A stretch of 64,000 nt of DNA from Shouchella hunanensis (GTDB lineage Bacteria > Bacillota > Bacilli > Bacillales > Bacillaceae_D): NCBI RefSeq assembly GCF_028735875.1, contig NZ_CP117834.1, positions 3,398,001-3,462,000 on the forward strand, given 5' to 3'. Made by a program: the position numbers and the translations under genes. The first letter of the stretch is position 1, and each line of letters starts with the position of its first letter. This document shows, in pieces, positions 17,129-26,288 of this stretch. The notes under the pieces were generated by a model that saw only the letters and a program-made list of their open reading frames with translations, was not told the origin of the DNA and searched no databases.

Positions 17129-18058
17129 TTGGAAAATCGTCCAAATGTACGATCATCACACATGTTTGATCTTGAAAAAGGACAAAAATCTTCTCTTTGG
17201 AGGGAAGTAGGGCGTCGTTTTATTAAAAATAAAATGGCGGTTGTCGGACTCCTTTTTCTTTTGTTTATCTTTTTATTTAGTTTTGTTGGGCCATTTTTTT
17301 CACCTTATATGACGAGTGGGACGAATTCTCAAATGATTCATCAAGCGCCAAGTGTAGCGCATTGGCTTGGAACGGATCATTTAGGTCGTGATGTGCTGAC
17401 GCGCTTAATGCTTGCTGGTCGCATTTCTTTAACTGTCGGTATAGGGGCTATGCTATTAGCAGTATCAATAGGTGGGATACTTGGCATTTTAGCTGGTTAT
17501 TACAAAGGGATTATGGATCAGCTCGTTATGCGGCTTGCAGATATTTTAATGACGTTACCTAGCATCCCACTTCTTTTTATTATGGCAGCAGTTATGTCTG
17601 AGTGGAGAGTGCCTGCGGAACAACGTCTTTACGTGGTTATGATTATGCTAAGTCTCGTAAACTGGCCAGGATTAGCCCGTCTTGTTCGTAGCCAAGTGTT
17701 AAGTTTGCGTGAGCGTGAATTTATGCAGGCAACAGAAGCATTAGGACTTAGGGATCGACGCAAAGTGCTAAACCATCTCCTTCCAAATGTAGTTCCGCTA
17801 CTAATTGTAACCGCGACTTTAAGTGTTGGAGGTGCCATTTTGAGTGAATCTGTTTTAAGTTTCTTTGGACTCGGTGTCGTCCCGCCTACTGCATCATGGG
17901 GCAACATGATCAATACGGCGAATAGTTTAATTGATTTTACCAATCGTCCGTGGCTATGGATTCCGCCTGGTGTTGCCATATTTGCCACCGTCATATCTGT
18001 TAATTTGCTTGGAGATGGGCTTCGTGATGCGATTGATCCGAACATGAAAGGACGTTGA
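17129..18058 (+). CDS. Peptide ABC transporter permease (DppC-like)
   Basis: A 309-residue second permease. It has a cytoplasmic N-terminus, a first helix at about 37-58, the motif HWLGTDHLGRDVLTRLMLAG typical of DppC/OppC, and the coupling loop EFMQATEALGLRDRRKVLNH. It ends in GLRDAIDPNMKGR, the usual DPR-like tail. The start is TTG 17129 after AAGGGGGAAG. Its stop overlaps the region where the first ATPase gene begins. Confidence 0.92.
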   Translation: MENRPNVRSSHMFDLEKGQKSSLWREVGRRFIKNKMAVVGLLFLLFIFLFSFVGPFFSPYMTSGTNSQMIHQAPSVAHWLGTDHLGRDVLTRLMLAGRISLTVGIGAMLLAVSIGGILGILAGYYKGIMDQLVMRLADILMTLPSIPLLFIMAAVMSEWRVPAEQRLYVVMIMLSLVNWPGLARLVRSQVLSLREREFMQATEALGLRDRRKVLNHLLPNVVPLLIVTATLSVGGAILSESVLSFFGLGVVPPTASWGNMINTANSLIDFTNRPWLWIPPGVAIFATVISVNLLGDGLRDAIDPNMKGR

Positions 18059-19053
18059 TACCGGTGGAAAAAGTGAATCCGTTGTTAGAAATAGAAGAAG
18101 TACGCACCCATTTTCATACTGAGAAAGGGATCGTAAAAGCTGTTGATGGGGTAAGCTTTACGGTTCATCAAGGGGAAACGGTTTGTATTGTGGGAGAGTC
18201 GGGCTGCGGTAAAAGTGTAACCGCGTTGTCTATTATGGATCTTATTTCAGGATCAGGAAGCGTTTCTGGATCAATGAAATTAGCTGGTACAGAATTACGA
18301 ACATTGTCAAAAGGAGATATGAGGCGTATTCGCGGAAATGAAATGGCAATGATCTTCCAAGAACCTATGTCTTCGCTCAACCCTGTTCTCACGATTGGAG
18401 AACAATTGATGGAAACGATTGTCAACCATACGGCGTTATCCAAGAAAGAAGTTAAGAAAAAAGCCCTTGATCTTATTGAACTCGTAGGGATTGGGCGTGG
18501 GGAATCTATTTTGAAGTCGTATCCGCATCAAATGAGCGGTGGTATGTTGCAGCGAATCATGATTGCCATTGCGCTTTCGTGCAATCCAAAGATGTTAATT
18601 GCTGATGAACCAACCACAGCGCTTGACGTTACCATTCAAGCCCAAATTTTAGACCTTCTTCGAATGCTAAAAGAAGAACAACAAATGTCTATGTTGTTAA
18701 TTACTCACGACCTTGGTGTTGTTGCGGAAGTAGCGGACTATGTCGTTGTCATGTATGCGGGGAAAGTAATTGAAAAGGGCAAAGTGGAGGATATTTTTGA
18801 AAGTCCTAAACATCCTTATACAAAGGGTTTGCTTCAAGCTAAACCTATTCTTGGGTCACGTAGACAAAAACTTTATACAATTCCTGGTCAAGTACCACAG
18901 CTTTTAGATTTACCAGAATCCTGTTATTTTGCTGACCGATGTGAACACTGTATGGATATTTGCACAAGCAAAGCACCAACTTTAACAAAGGACGGGCAGA
19001 ACCAACATGAAGTTGCTTGCTGGCTTTATGAAGAAAAGGAGGCGGTGCAATGA
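18055..19053 (+). CDS. Peptide ABC transporter ATPase (DppD-like)
   Basis: A 332-residue ATPase. Walker A GESGCGKS, Q-loop FQEPMSSLNP, signature MSGG in HQMSGGMLQR, Walker B LIADEPTTALD and switch histidine in LLITHDLG are all present. The C-terminal oligopeptide-transporter extension holds the Cys-rich motif (ESCYFADRCEHCMDIC), which in relatives binds an iron-sulphur cluster. TTG 18055 overlaps the previous stop, but GTG 18064 has AAAGGA at better spacing and may be the true start, three codons later. Confidence 0.92.
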   Translation: MIPVEKVNPLLEIEEVRTHFHTEKGIVKAVDGVSFTVHQGETVCIVGESGCGKSVTALSIMDLISGSGSVSGSMKLAGTELRTLSKGDMRRIRGNEMAMIFQEPMSSLNPVLTIGEQLMETIVNHTALSKKEVKKKALDLIELVGIGRGESILKSYPHQMSGGMLQRIMIAIALSCNPKMLIADEPTTALDVTIQAQILDLLRMLKEEQQMSMLLITHDLGVVAEVADYVVVMYAGKVIEKGKVEDIFESPKHPYTKGLLQAKPILGSRRQKLYTIPGQVPQLLDLPESCYFADRCEHCMDICTSKAPTLTKDGQNQHEVACWLYEEKEAVQ

Positions 19054-20015
19054 GCGAGCCATTCATAGAAGTAAATAGCCTCGAAAAAGTTTATAGTACG
19101 AAAGCATCTTTCTTCAATCGTAAACCAGAGAGAGTGATTGCTGTTGATCATGTGAGCTTCACTATTAATCAGGGTGAAGCATTCGGACTTGTAGGAGAGT
19201 CGGGAAGCGGAAAAAGTACCATTGGAAAATCATTACTTCGCCTTCATGATATTACGTCAGGTACTGTAACATATAAAAGGCAAAACGTGCATGAACTATC
19301 TAAAAGCGATATGCGTCGCTTGCGTCCTAAATTGCAGTTTGTTTTTCAAGATCCTTTTAGTTCTCTTAATCCACGTTTACGTGTAGGAGAGGCGCTTGCA
19401 GAGCCATTACTCGATCACGGCTTAGCTACAAAAGCGACTGTCAGAGAAAAAGTGCTAAATGTCATGGAACTATGTGGGTTACCTACATATCATATCGACA
19501 AATTTCCGCATGAATTTAGCGGTGGTCAACGACAACGCATTGGTATTGCTCGGGCTGTCATTATGGACCCAGAATTTATAGTTGCAGACGAGCCGGTATC
19601 TGCTTTGGATGTATCAATCCAAGCGCAAATTATCAACTTATTCCAAGAACTGCAAGAAGAGAAAAATATGGCCTATTTGTTTATCTCTCATGACTTAAGT
19701 GTAGTGGAACACTTATGTACCCGTATCGGTGTTCTTTACCTTGGAACAATGATGGAAATGGGAAGTAGAGACCAACTTTATCAAAATCCTCTTCATCCAT
19801 ATACAAAAGCACTCCTTGCCGCTGTCCCTATACCTGATCCCAAGCGCAAACGACAGCGGGTTCCTTTGAAGGGAGATGTCCCAAATCCTGCAAATCCACC
19901 AACTGGATGTAAATTTCACACACGCTGTCCAATTGCCACAAACGCATGTGCCAGTAAAGTACCCTTATTCCGTGAGGTTGAATCAGGTCATTATGTAGCG
20001 TGCCATTTTGCTTAA
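19050..20015 (+). CDS. Peptide ABC transporter ATPase (DppF-like)
   Basis: A 321-residue ATPase, partner of the preceding one. Walker A GESGSGKS, signature FSGGQRQR, Walker B FIVADEPVSALD and LFISHDLSVVEHL are present, with the C-terminal Cys motif (GCKFHTRCPIATNAC). Its ATG 19050 overlaps the previous gene's TGA. It completes a five-gene importer: binding protein, two permeases and two ATPases. Confidence 0.93.
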   Translation: MSEPFIEVNSLEKVYSTKASFFNRKPERVIAVDHVSFTINQGEAFGLVGESGSGKSTIGKSLLRLHDITSGTVTYKRQNVHELSKSDMRRLRPKLQFVFQDPFSSLNPRLRVGEALAEPLLDHGLATKATVREKVLNVMELCGLPTYHIDKFPHEFSGGQRQRIGIARAVIMDPEFIVADEPVSALDVSIQAQIINLFQELQEEKNMAYLFISHDLSVVEHLCTRIGVLYLGTMMEMGSRDQLYQNPLHPYTKALLAAVPIPDPKRKRQRVPLKGDVPNPANPPTGCKFHTRCPIATNACASKVPLFREVESGHYVACHFA

Positions 20016-20042
20016 ACACAACCAGTTGAGTGAGGTTTAAGA

Positions 20043-20071
20043 AAGCACCAAGCGTTTTTAGCTTGGTGCTT
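20043..20071 (+). terminator. Hairpin ending the peptide-transport operon
   Basis: AAGCACCAAGC (20043-20053) and GCTTGGTGCTT (20061-20071) form a perfect 11-bp stem. The T run is weak. Confidence 0.65.
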
Positions 20072-20101
20072 GTATGCGTTGCGTTTAATGCAAGAGGATC
20101 T

Positions 20102-20263
20102 TTATAATGTGTTAGTGGAAGTCATTAACCGTTGTTTATCTGTATCAAAATAAATATCTAAAAATGTATTGTCTGAAAACTTTATTACAACAGCACTTTC
20201 CGTTATTTCTAGATCAGAAACAGCCTTACCTTTAAGTTGTTGAACGATTCCCTCATTTTCCAT
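20102..20263 (-). CDS. Small conserved-looking protein, 53 aa
   Basis: A 53-residue frame in the gap between the ABC operon and the VOC gene. The second of two ATGs (20263) is spaced about eight bases after AGAGGAG. The protein (MENEGIVQQLKGKAVSDLEI, ending DKQRLMTSTNTL) is soluble, with alternating beta-type hydrophobicity (SAVVIKFSDNTFLDIYF). I do not know a function. The good ribosome binding site and balanced composition support it. Confidence 0.5.
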   Translation of the reverse strand: MENEGIVQQLKGKAVSDLEITESAVVIKFSDNTFLDIYFDTDKQRLMTSTNTL

Positions 20264-20385
20264 ATTCATTCTCCTCTCTTTTTGTGTACTAGTGTTCTAC
20301 TTAGATGGTACACTTAACAAATGCCAAAGTAAAGACTGATAAACAAACTTTTTTATAATAGATAAAACCATTTAGCAAAAACGAC

Positions 20386-20421
20386 AAAAAAGCCTTAACC
20401 CATGTCTTTGGTTTAAGGCTT
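20386..20421 (-). terminator. Terminator of the VOC gene
   Basis: AAGCCTTAA and TTAAGGCTT arms; read on the minus strand the hairpin ends in TTTTTTG, 15 bases beyond the VOC stop. Confidence 0.7.
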
Positions 20422-20435
20422 CTATTTGTTTAGGA

Positions 20436-20840
20436 TCATTGAGTAGGTGCCATCCACATCGGTTCAAGGGTGTTGCCATCTAGATCTAGTACTTCAAGGC
20501 CAAACATGTGCTCCTCTGGGATACCGTGATCAATGCGATAATAATGACCGCCGTTCTCTTTCGCTTTTTTAGCGAATTGTTTTATGGCGTCTGCGCTTTT
20601 CATTTCAAAAGCAATTAAAGCCGCACTTGTTTTCTGTGTGTCTGCAATTGTTTTACCTTGAAGAAATTGTTTATAGAAATCATGTGTTAACAGCATAATC
20701 CAAAAACGATCGTCCCACATCATGGCACTTGCGTGTTCATTCGAAAACATTTCATTTTTCTCAAAGCCCAGCTGTTCATAAAAATGTGTTGATATTGCTA
20801 AATTGCGAACAGGAAAGTTTACGAAAACTTTTGTCGTCAT
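20436..20840 (-). CDS. VOC-family protein (glyoxalase/bleomycin-resistance fold)
   Basis: A 134-residue single-chain vicinal-oxygen-chelate protein. It begins TTKVFVNFPVRNLAISTHFYEQLGF and ends EVLDLDGNTLEPMWM, both VOC hallmarks: the first beta-alpha unit and the metal/substrate edge strand. The loop EEHMFGLEV holds possible ligands. Such YybA/YcgE-type lactoylglutathione-lyase relatives are widespread; the substrate is not predictable. Confidence 0.82.
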   Translation of the reverse strand: MTTKVFVNFPVRNLAISTHFYEQLGFEKNEMFSNEHASAMMWDDRFWIMLLTHDFYKQFLQGKTIADTQKTSAALIAFEMKSADAIKQFAKKAKENGGHYYRIDHGIPEEHMFGLEVLDLDGNTLEPMWMAPTQ

Positions 20841-20910
20841 TACAGCACCTCTTTACTCGTCATACAAGTAGTGTAACCTTATTCTGTGTGCGTAACCAGG
20901 TGTATGTAGT

Positions 20911-20952
20911 AAAAAAGCTACCGCCATTTACTAAAACGGGGCGATAGCTTTA
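20911..20952 (-). terminator. Terminator of the PepSY/two-component operon
   Basis: AAAGCTACCGCC pairs with GGCGATAGCTTT across a loop of about 14 bases. On the minus strand it follows the stop at 20958 and ends in T. Confidence 0.65.
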
Positions 20953-20957
20953 CACAA

Positions 20958-21734
20958 TTATTCATCACGTTCTTGTTTTAAAATATCACCAGTCTCTGCA
21001 TGAAGATCGATGTCATACTCAACGTTATCAACCATGACTTCAAGCTCATAAAGGGGGATGCCATCGTCGTAATCACGTTCACTTTCCAGTATTGTCACAT
21101 GTTCACCTAGTTCCGACTGGATAAAAGCAGTTACTTCATCCAATGAAAGAAAAGACTTTGCTCCGTCCTCAGATGTACTGTTTAGGAGCTCATCATCCAT
21201 TTTGACAACATCACCCGTTTCCGCATCGATAACCAAGTCGACGTCGTCGTCATATTGGGCGAATTCAATCTTATAAACAAGGAGCCCCTTTTCTTGTTCT
21301 AATTCAATTTCCTTTACATTTGCTAAGCCGCTTTTTTCAACCGCAATCGTTTCAGCCTCTTGTTGTGTTAAAGCTGGCTTTGCTTTGTTCTCAGTTAGAA
21401 GCAAATCACCATCAATGTCAATTAGGTCACCAGTTTGAACATCGAATGTAAATTCATACGTTTCTTGAGGCGTACGAACATCGACTTCATACACATCGAC
21501 CCCATCTTCAACATCTTGCTTCGCTTTAACCATATTGCCTCCAACATACTCTTCCGCTTGCTTAACAGCTTGTTCTAATGATAGAGAGGAAGCAGTCGTT
21601 CCTGCAACTGTGGTTGATTGCGCAGTGACTTCTTTCACAGCAGGATCTTCTTTGGCATTTGCAATACTCCAAGTTGCCCCTCCAGCTACTAGTAAAGCGC
21701 ATGTCCCGGTAATCATAACGGTTTGTTTTTTCAT
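20958..21734 (-). CDS. Secreted/anchored PepSY-repeat protein (YkoJ/YkoI-like)
   Basis: A 258-residue exported protein: signal or anchor at about 6-27 (VMITGTCALLVAGGATWSIA), then three PepSY-type domains, each ending in the pattern D..TG(D/E)(I/V/L): DVQTGDLIDID, DAETGDVVKMD and HAETGDILKQE. PepSY domains are thought to inhibit or monitor secreted proteases or bind ligands outside the membrane. It is the fourth gene of an operon that matches B. subtilis ykoG-ykoH-ykoI-ykoJ in order, so it probably serves that sensor system. It is very acidic. Confidence 0.82.
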   Translation of the reverse strand: MKKQTVMITGTCALLVAGGATWSIANAKEDPAVKEVTAQSTTVAGTTASSLSLEQAVKQAEEYVGGNMVKAKQDVEDGVDVYEVDVRTPQETYEFTFDVQTGDLIDIDGDLLLTENKAKPALTQQEAETIAVEKSGLANVKEIELEQEKGLLVYKIEFAQYDDDVDLVIDAETGDVVKMDDELLNSTSEDGAKSFLSLDEVTAFIQSELGEHVTILESERDYDDGIPLYELEVMVDNVEYDIDLHAETGDILKQERDE

Positions 21735-21827
21735 CTTTCTGACCTCCAGTTGTTTTTGATAGCTTTACTATAGCCTCTACAAATGAAGGAACCGTGAAAG
21801 GAAAATGAGAGTTTGATGAGAAATTCA

Positions 21828-22502
21828 TTAATCCCAAATAACCGAAATAATCTCACCAGTATACGCATCAATAATGACGAGGGCATCGTCATCACGCCCT
21901 GTATCTTCCAATTCTACTTCATAGACAAGTCGATTGTTGCGGGTTTCCTGTTCTACATCTTCAACTGTTCCTGGTATCTCAGAAAGAGCAATTTCGATTG
22001 CCTGATCCGGAGAGAGGATCGCTTGTTCTTCTTCAAGGCTAGTGCGGATGATGTGACCTGTAAAAGCATCCACCTCGACCTCTCCAGCCCGACCATCTAC
22101 GCTATAGTCCACATAATAACGGTTATCCTGTAAGTCCATATTGGATACGTCAATCCCTTGTTCTGGATAAGCCTCCAACAACATCGCCTTGATCTCTTCT
22201 TCACTTAACGGAGTCTCCCGTTGATTTAACAAGCGCAACGATTGAATAGAGCCTGATGTCGCATCTAGTGTTAGCTCATATTCGCCTGACCCTTTTAAAA
22301 AAGTGAGTTGGTAGACGTGTTCATCGCCTTTATACGTAATGGATTCCATTTCGTTTGGATCAAATCGTTCCATGACAATGGCTGAGATTTCCGCATCACT
22401 TAAGGTGTCTTGCTGAAGCCAGCGATATATAAACATACCTGTGACAACCAACATGCAGCAAGCGACGAGAAGAAGCCATTTCCTAATACGTGTCATCGTC
22501 AT
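21828..22502 (-). CDS. Membrane-anchored PepSY-domain protein
   Basis: A 224-residue protein with one N-terminal membrane helix (about 7-27: KWLLLVACCMLVVTGMFIY) and three PepSY-like units outside (DATSGSIQSL, DAFTGHIIRT and DAYTGEIISV end each unit). The start overlaps the histidine kinase by 20 bases; the third codon (ATG) is an alternative start. Placed between the kinase and a second PepSY protein, it is probably an accessory of the sensor. Confidence 0.8.
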   Translation of the reverse strand: MTMTRIRKWLLLVACCMLVVTGMFIYRWLQQDTLSDAEISAIVMERFDPNEMESITYKGDEHVYQLTFLKGSGEYELTLDATSGSIQSLRLLNQRETPLSEEEIKAMLLEAYPEQGIDVSNMDLQDNRYYVDYSVDGRAGEVEVDAFTGHIIRTSLEEEQAILSPDQAIEIALSEIPGTVEDVEQETRNNRLVYEVELEDTGRDDDALVIIDAYTGEIISVIWD

Positions 22503-23859
22503 GCTCCTTTCTCACTAATGGTAGCGTCACATAAAACGTAGAGCCATGGTTTTCGATACTTTCCAGTTGAAGTAATCCATCATGTTCTTCTACAATTTTT
22601 TTCGCAATAGACAGACCTAATCCGCTACCACCTGTTTCTCGAGAGCGTGCTTGATCGACACGATAAAACCGTTTAAAGATTGCTGCTTGCTCTTTTTGAC
22701 TGATGCCAATTCCTTGATCCTTAACAGAAATCATGCATTGCTCTTCTGTATGTCTTTTTACACTTACAGTGAGCGCATCGTCTGAATACTTAATTCCGTT
22801 ATCAAGTAATAGGAAAAAGAGTTGTTTCAGTAAATGTTCAGATCCTCGTACGTACAGTGGAGGATCTGCATCAGTAAACGTAATAGGCCTTTCAGAAGCG
22901 ATGCTCATTCTTTCACATGTCTCTTTTACAAGCTGATTGATGTGAAGAGGCGTTTTCTCATGTGCTGGTGTTTCGCCTTTCGCTAGTAGCAGCATCTGCT
23001 CTGTTAAAGCTTTCATCCTTGTTGATTCAGACAGGATTGCGTCAACGGCTTCATCAATCATAGAAGGATCGTGTTTTCCCCATCGCTCCAACATTTTGGC
23101 ATAGCTTTCCACAACCGTGAGTGGTGTCTTTAGTTCATGGGAGGCATCTGACACAAATTGTTGCTGCTGATCGGCATGTTGTTGAAGTAAATCAATCATA
23201 TGGTTAAAAGAATGGCTTAAGTCAGCCAGTTCATCTTGTTTCGTCGGGACATCAGCTACTTTTCTTAGTGTACCTTGATGACGGATGTCATTCATCGTTT
23301 CAGCTAAAGAACGAATAGGCTTTAAAATAAATCGTCCTAATGCTTGACTTGCTAAAAAAGTTGGAATGAAAACAACGAGGGACGCAATCAGTAAAATCAT
23401 CCCAAGCAAGGGCAAAGTTTCATCTAGATAATCAAGCTGCTGAGTAAGTTGCAAGGAGACGACTTGCCCATCTGACCATATAAGTGGGGTATAAGCAGTG
23501 GCGTACCGGTCGTCATCAACGTGCACTACATCCGCTGTTTCCTTTGATGAAAAGGATGAAGGCCAGTCAAGCAAATCGTCATTTTTCGTGACAGTTAAAA
23601 GAGAAGCGCCGTTCTCATCAACAAGCCGTAACATCCCGTTTTCAGGGGCATACGTATGGATAAATTGATTGCGCGCCTCAGGGCTTGAGTTTGCTTGGTC
23701 AATCCCAGTGGAAATAGAGACAGCTTGACTTGCAAGCCGATCCAATTCACTGGTTGTTAAGTTTTCTTTAAACAGCGCATAAACAGACAAGTTGACTATA
23801 AGAAGCAAAATCGTCACAAGTCCAGTTGAAAATAAGGTAATACGCCATGACAATGTCAT
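22483..23859 (-). CDS. Sensor histidine kinase (YkoH-like)
   Basis: A 458-residue kinase: TM1 about 7-29, an extracytoplasmic domain of about 120 residues, TM2 about 150-175, HAMP, then the phospho-acceptor box SDASHELKTPL. The ATPase boxes follow: DNGIKYSDD (N), DQGIGIS (G1) and GGSGLGLS (G2). Its start overlaps the response regulator stop as ATGA. With the two PepSY genes behind it, it matches the B. subtilis ykoGHIJ order. The signal is unknown; PepSY proteins suggest an extracellular protein or metal cue. Confidence 0.9.
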   Translation of the reverse strand: MTLSWRITLFSTGLVTILLLIVNLSVYALFKENLTTSELDRLASQAVSISTGIDQANSSPEARNQFIHTYAPENGMLRLVDENGASLLTVTKNDDLLDWPSSFSSKETADVVHVDDDRYATAYTPLIWSDGQVVSLQLTQQLDYLDETLPLLGMILLIASLVVFIPTFLASQALGRFILKPIRSLAETMNDIRHQGTLRKVADVPTKQDELADLSHSFNHMIDLLQQHADQQQQFVSDASHELKTPLTVVESYAKMLERWGKHDPSMIDEAVDAILSESTRMKALTEQMLLLAKGETPAHEKTPLHINQLVKETCERMSIASERPITFTDADPPLYVRGSEHLLKQLFFLLLDNGIKYSDDALTVSVKRHTEEQCMISVKDQGIGISQKEQAAIFKRFYRVDQARSRETGGSGLGLSIAKKIVEEHDGLLQLESIENHGSTFYVTLPLVRKEHDDDTY

Positions 23860-24557
23860 GAGCTTGATTCCTTTAACATGTAACCAGCTCCGCGAACGGT
23901 TTGAATAAAGGCTAAGCCAAACGGCTTTTCTACCTTATTGCGTAAGTACCGAATGTACACATCAACAATATTTGTTTCGCCATAAAAGTCATAGCCCCAT
24001 ACACGCTCCAGCAATTGTTCTCGTGATAACACTTGATGTTGATGTTCAAGTAAACAGCAAAGTAGCGTATATTCACGATTGGTGAGGGAGACCTCGTTCC
24101 CTTTAACGTGGACTTCATGGGATGCGGTATCAACACGAAGAGAGCCAGCTGTTAATAGAGAAGAAGTTGAAGGTTTTTCAGCGATCGTAACAGGACGCAG
24201 AGACACACGAATGCGTGCTAGTAACTCTTCGATTTCAAATGGTTTGGTCATGTAATCATTGGCACCAAGGTCAAGCCCGGTTACTTTATCAACGGTGGCA
24301 TCTCTAGCCGTTAGCATAATAATTGGTGTTGAATCATCTCGACTACGAACCCGTCGTAATAATTCAATGCCACTTAATCCAGGGAGCATCACATCAAGAA
24401 GCAACAAATCAAACGAGTGGGACTGGAGTGCTTCCCATGCATCAAATCCATTATGAAAAATGGTTGTCGTATAGCCTTCATGAGTTAATTCTAATTGGAG
24501 CACGCGAGCAATCCGGTGCTCATCTTCAACGACAAGTATATGGCTTTTCCTTTCCAT
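23856..24557 (-). CDS. OmpR-family response regulator (YkoG-like)
   Basis: A 233-residue regulator starting MERKSHILVVEDEHRIARVL. The receiver's phospho-accepting Asp is in LLLLDVMLPGLSG, the switch lysine in NDYMTKPF, and the C-terminal winged helix ends VRGAGYMLKESS. The frame stays open 67 codons further upstream, but ATG 24557 has GGAAGG at good spacing and gives the family N-terminus. It is first in the four-gene operon with the kinase and PepSY proteins. Confidence 0.92.
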   Translation of the reverse strand: MERKSHILVVEDEHRIARVLQLELTHEGYTTTIFHNGFDAWEALQSHSFDLLLLDVMLPGLSGIELLRRVRSRDDSTPIIMLTARDATVDKVTGLDLGANDYMTKPFEIEELLARIRVSLRPVTIAEKPSTSSLLTAGSLRVDTASHEVHVKGNEVSLTNREYTLLCCLLEHQHQVLSREQLLERVWGYDFYGETNIVDVYIRYLRNKVEKPFGLAFIQTVRGAGYMLKESSS

Positions 24558-24877
24558 AGGATCGTCCCTTCCACCAAGATGTATTCTTGAACGTAGCGTA
24601 CACAAAAAAAGGGAACGTGACAAGTTAAAATCAGATGAGAGAAGGGAGCGGGTGCTTAACCAAATAAAAATTCGAAAAAAGGTAACGATAGCGAAAGGCA
24701 GAAAATGATAAAGGAATGAAATGTTACCAACATCGTTTCCTTGCCCACCAATCGGCAATGAATAAAAGCGGAAATACGCGGTACAAACAGTTCAACAAAG
24801 ATTTTCCATTCTATTAAAGGTAGAAGCGTAAAGTTTGAGATCGAGTTGAAGAAAGGTACATCGAAGGTAAAAAAAGA
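24558..24877. other. 320-bp gene-free stretch before the ykoGHIJ-like operon
   Basis: No coding frame with a ribosome binding site, hairpin or repeat stands out. It should hold the promoter of the minus-strand operon. Confidence 0.4.
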
Positions 24878-25237
24878 CTAGTTTTCGTTCCGAATAGGTT
24901 TTTTCTTTCTTAATTGAAGTAGAACAATCCCTATTATGATGAGAATCGTGCCTACAATTTTGATAATAGAGAGTGATTCATTAAAAAGAATAACACCAAA
25001 TACAACAGACATCGCAGTACCCACCCCGCCCCAAATAGCGTAAGAAATGGATAAAGGTAGTTTCTTAACGGCAAAGGCTAGGAAACTAAACCCTAGAAAA
25101 TAAGAGGCAAGGCAGCCAATGGTAAAAAGAACCTCTGTAAAGCCATTTGTATACTGAAGCAGAATTTGTCCACATAATCCAAAAAAAATCGCTAATGCCA
25201 AATACAAATAGTGTTTCTGCAAAACCATCCACCTCAA
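24878..25237 (-). CDS. SMR-family exporter subunit lacking the TM1 glutamate
   Basis: A 119-residue four-helix small multidrug resistance protein. The first helix reads LYLALAIFFGLCGQILLQ. In EbrB-type subunits this segment reads ALAIxxE, and the glutamate is the proton/drug-binding residue; here it is Gly. The remaining motifs (SYAIWGGVGT, FNESLSIIKI) are normal. It follows its partner gene after 5 bases, so the two probably form an EbrAB/YkkCD-like heterodimer in which only the partner carries the essential Glu. Start uncertain: TTG 25237 or ATG 25228. Confidence 0.83.
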   Translation of the reverse strand: MRWMVLQKHYLYLALAIFFGLCGQILLQYTNGFTEVLFTIGCLASYFLGFSFLAFAVKKLPLSISYAIWGGVGTAMSVVFGVILFNESLSIIKIVGTILIIIGIVLLQLRKKKPIRNEN

Positions 25238-25242
25238 TCTTT

Positions 25243-25560
25243 TTAAGAACTACTATTCAATAAAATAATTCCGGAAAGCAAAATCGTTAACGCCACAATG
25301 GATTGTTTACTAACTCGCTCGTTTAGAAAAAAAAGGGAAAACAGTACGGTTGATGCTATTCCTAAGCCCGACCATGTCGCAAAAACGATACTCATAGGTA
25401 AATAGATGAGAGATCTTGCTAGAAAAAAGAACGCTAAACCGTATCCAAAAAAAGTTAATAAACTCGGTACAATGAATTTTAGGCCGTTAGAATGTTTTAA
25501 CTGAATTGAGGCATAAACCTCAATGACAATGGCAAGAAAGAGAAAAAGGTAACCGAGCAC
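25243..25560 (-). CDS. SMR-family exporter subunit with canonical Glu14
   Basis: A 105-residue four-helix SMR protein. TM1 is LFLFLAIVIEVYASIQLKHS, with the glutamate at position 14 where proton and cationic drug compete. TM3 carries VFATWSGLGI and the end is typical. It is the first gene of a two-gene operon with the subunit above, divergent from a CGNR regulator 89 bp away that may control both. Expected activity: efflux of lipophilic cations. Confidence 0.88.
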   Translation of the reverse strand: MLGYLFLFLAIVIEVYASIQLKHSNGLKFIVPSLLTFFGYGLAFFFLARSLIYLPMSIVFATWSGLGIASTVLFSLFFLNERVSKQSIVALTILLSGIILLNSSS

Positions 25561-25649
25561 ATTATAACCTCCTAAAATACTTTTGACAGTTATATACTAA
25601 CCCTTTAAACTACATTTAGCAAGCTGAAATGATGAGGAGAGCGGTAACA

Positions 25650-26228
25650 ATGAACGAAATGAAACCTTTTGAATTAAGCAAACGTACTGGAAATATTGGG
25701 TTAGATTTTATCAATTCAGCAAACTTTCACCGCACTGAAAATCATCAAGAGTGGTTTAATAGTGAGATGGATGTGATGAAGTGGGCGGATTACACCGGGA
25801 TTTCTGTAGAGGAAGACTCCGGCTCTGCTATGAGTTTGGCTGAAATGATTGAGTTAAGAGAAGTAATGTATCGACTAGCGCTTCATGCCATAAAGCGGAC
25901 AATAGCGGCTGTAGATGATCGTCGCACATTCAATGAATGGATCAAACAAGCCCATAAGCATACGGAAGTTACACAGAATGAGGCTGGAGTATTTGAAAAG
26001 AAGTTAATAGGAGCAGGAGGGTTAACAAACATTGCTTATGTCGTCGTCCTAGCATTTGGAGACTTGATCATGTCAAAGACAATTCAGAAAGTAAAGCAAT
26101 GTCAAAGTAGCCGTTGTGAGTGGCTTTTTATTGATCAAACAAAGAATCAAAGTAAACAATGGTGTTCGATGAAGGTATGTGGCAATAGAGAGAAAGCAAA
26201 ACGATTTTACCATTCAACGAAAAAGTAA
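25650..26228 (+). CDS. CGNR zinc-finger/ABATE-domain regulator
   Basis: A 192-residue protein with an N-terminal ABATE domain and a C-terminal CGNR zinc finger: C in KQCQSSRCEWLF and in KQWCSMKVCGNREKAKRF. This family is thought to be DNA-binding stress-type regulators. I chose ATG 25650, with AGGAGA nine bases before, over ATG 25629, which has no site. It is divergent from the SMR pair and probably regulates it. Confidence 0.88.
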   Translation: MNEMKPFELSKRTGNIGLDFINSANFHRTENHQEWFNSEMDVMKWADYTGISVEEDSGSAMSLAEMIELREVMYRLALHAIKRTIAAVDDRRTFNEWIKQAHKHTEVTQNEAGVFEKKLIGAGGLTNIAYVVVLAFGDLIMSKTIQKVKQCQSSRCEWLFIDQTKNQSKQWCSMKVCGNREKAKRFYHSTKK

Positions 26229-26259
26229 AGGTCACACGTTGCTGAGTGAATTAGATAGT

Positions 26260-26288
26260 AAAAAAAGATGGGGCTTACACCCCATCAA
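26260..26288 (-). terminator. Terminator at the end of the beta-lactamase-like gene
   Basis: GATGGGG (26267-26273) and CCCCATC (26280-26286). On the minus strand the stem includes the stop codon and is followed by TTTTTTT. Confidence 0.75.

Noticed and set aside
24558..24758. 67-codon extension of the YkoG-like regulator
   Set aside because: The added residues do not belong to a receiver domain, and ATG 24557 has its own ribosome binding site.
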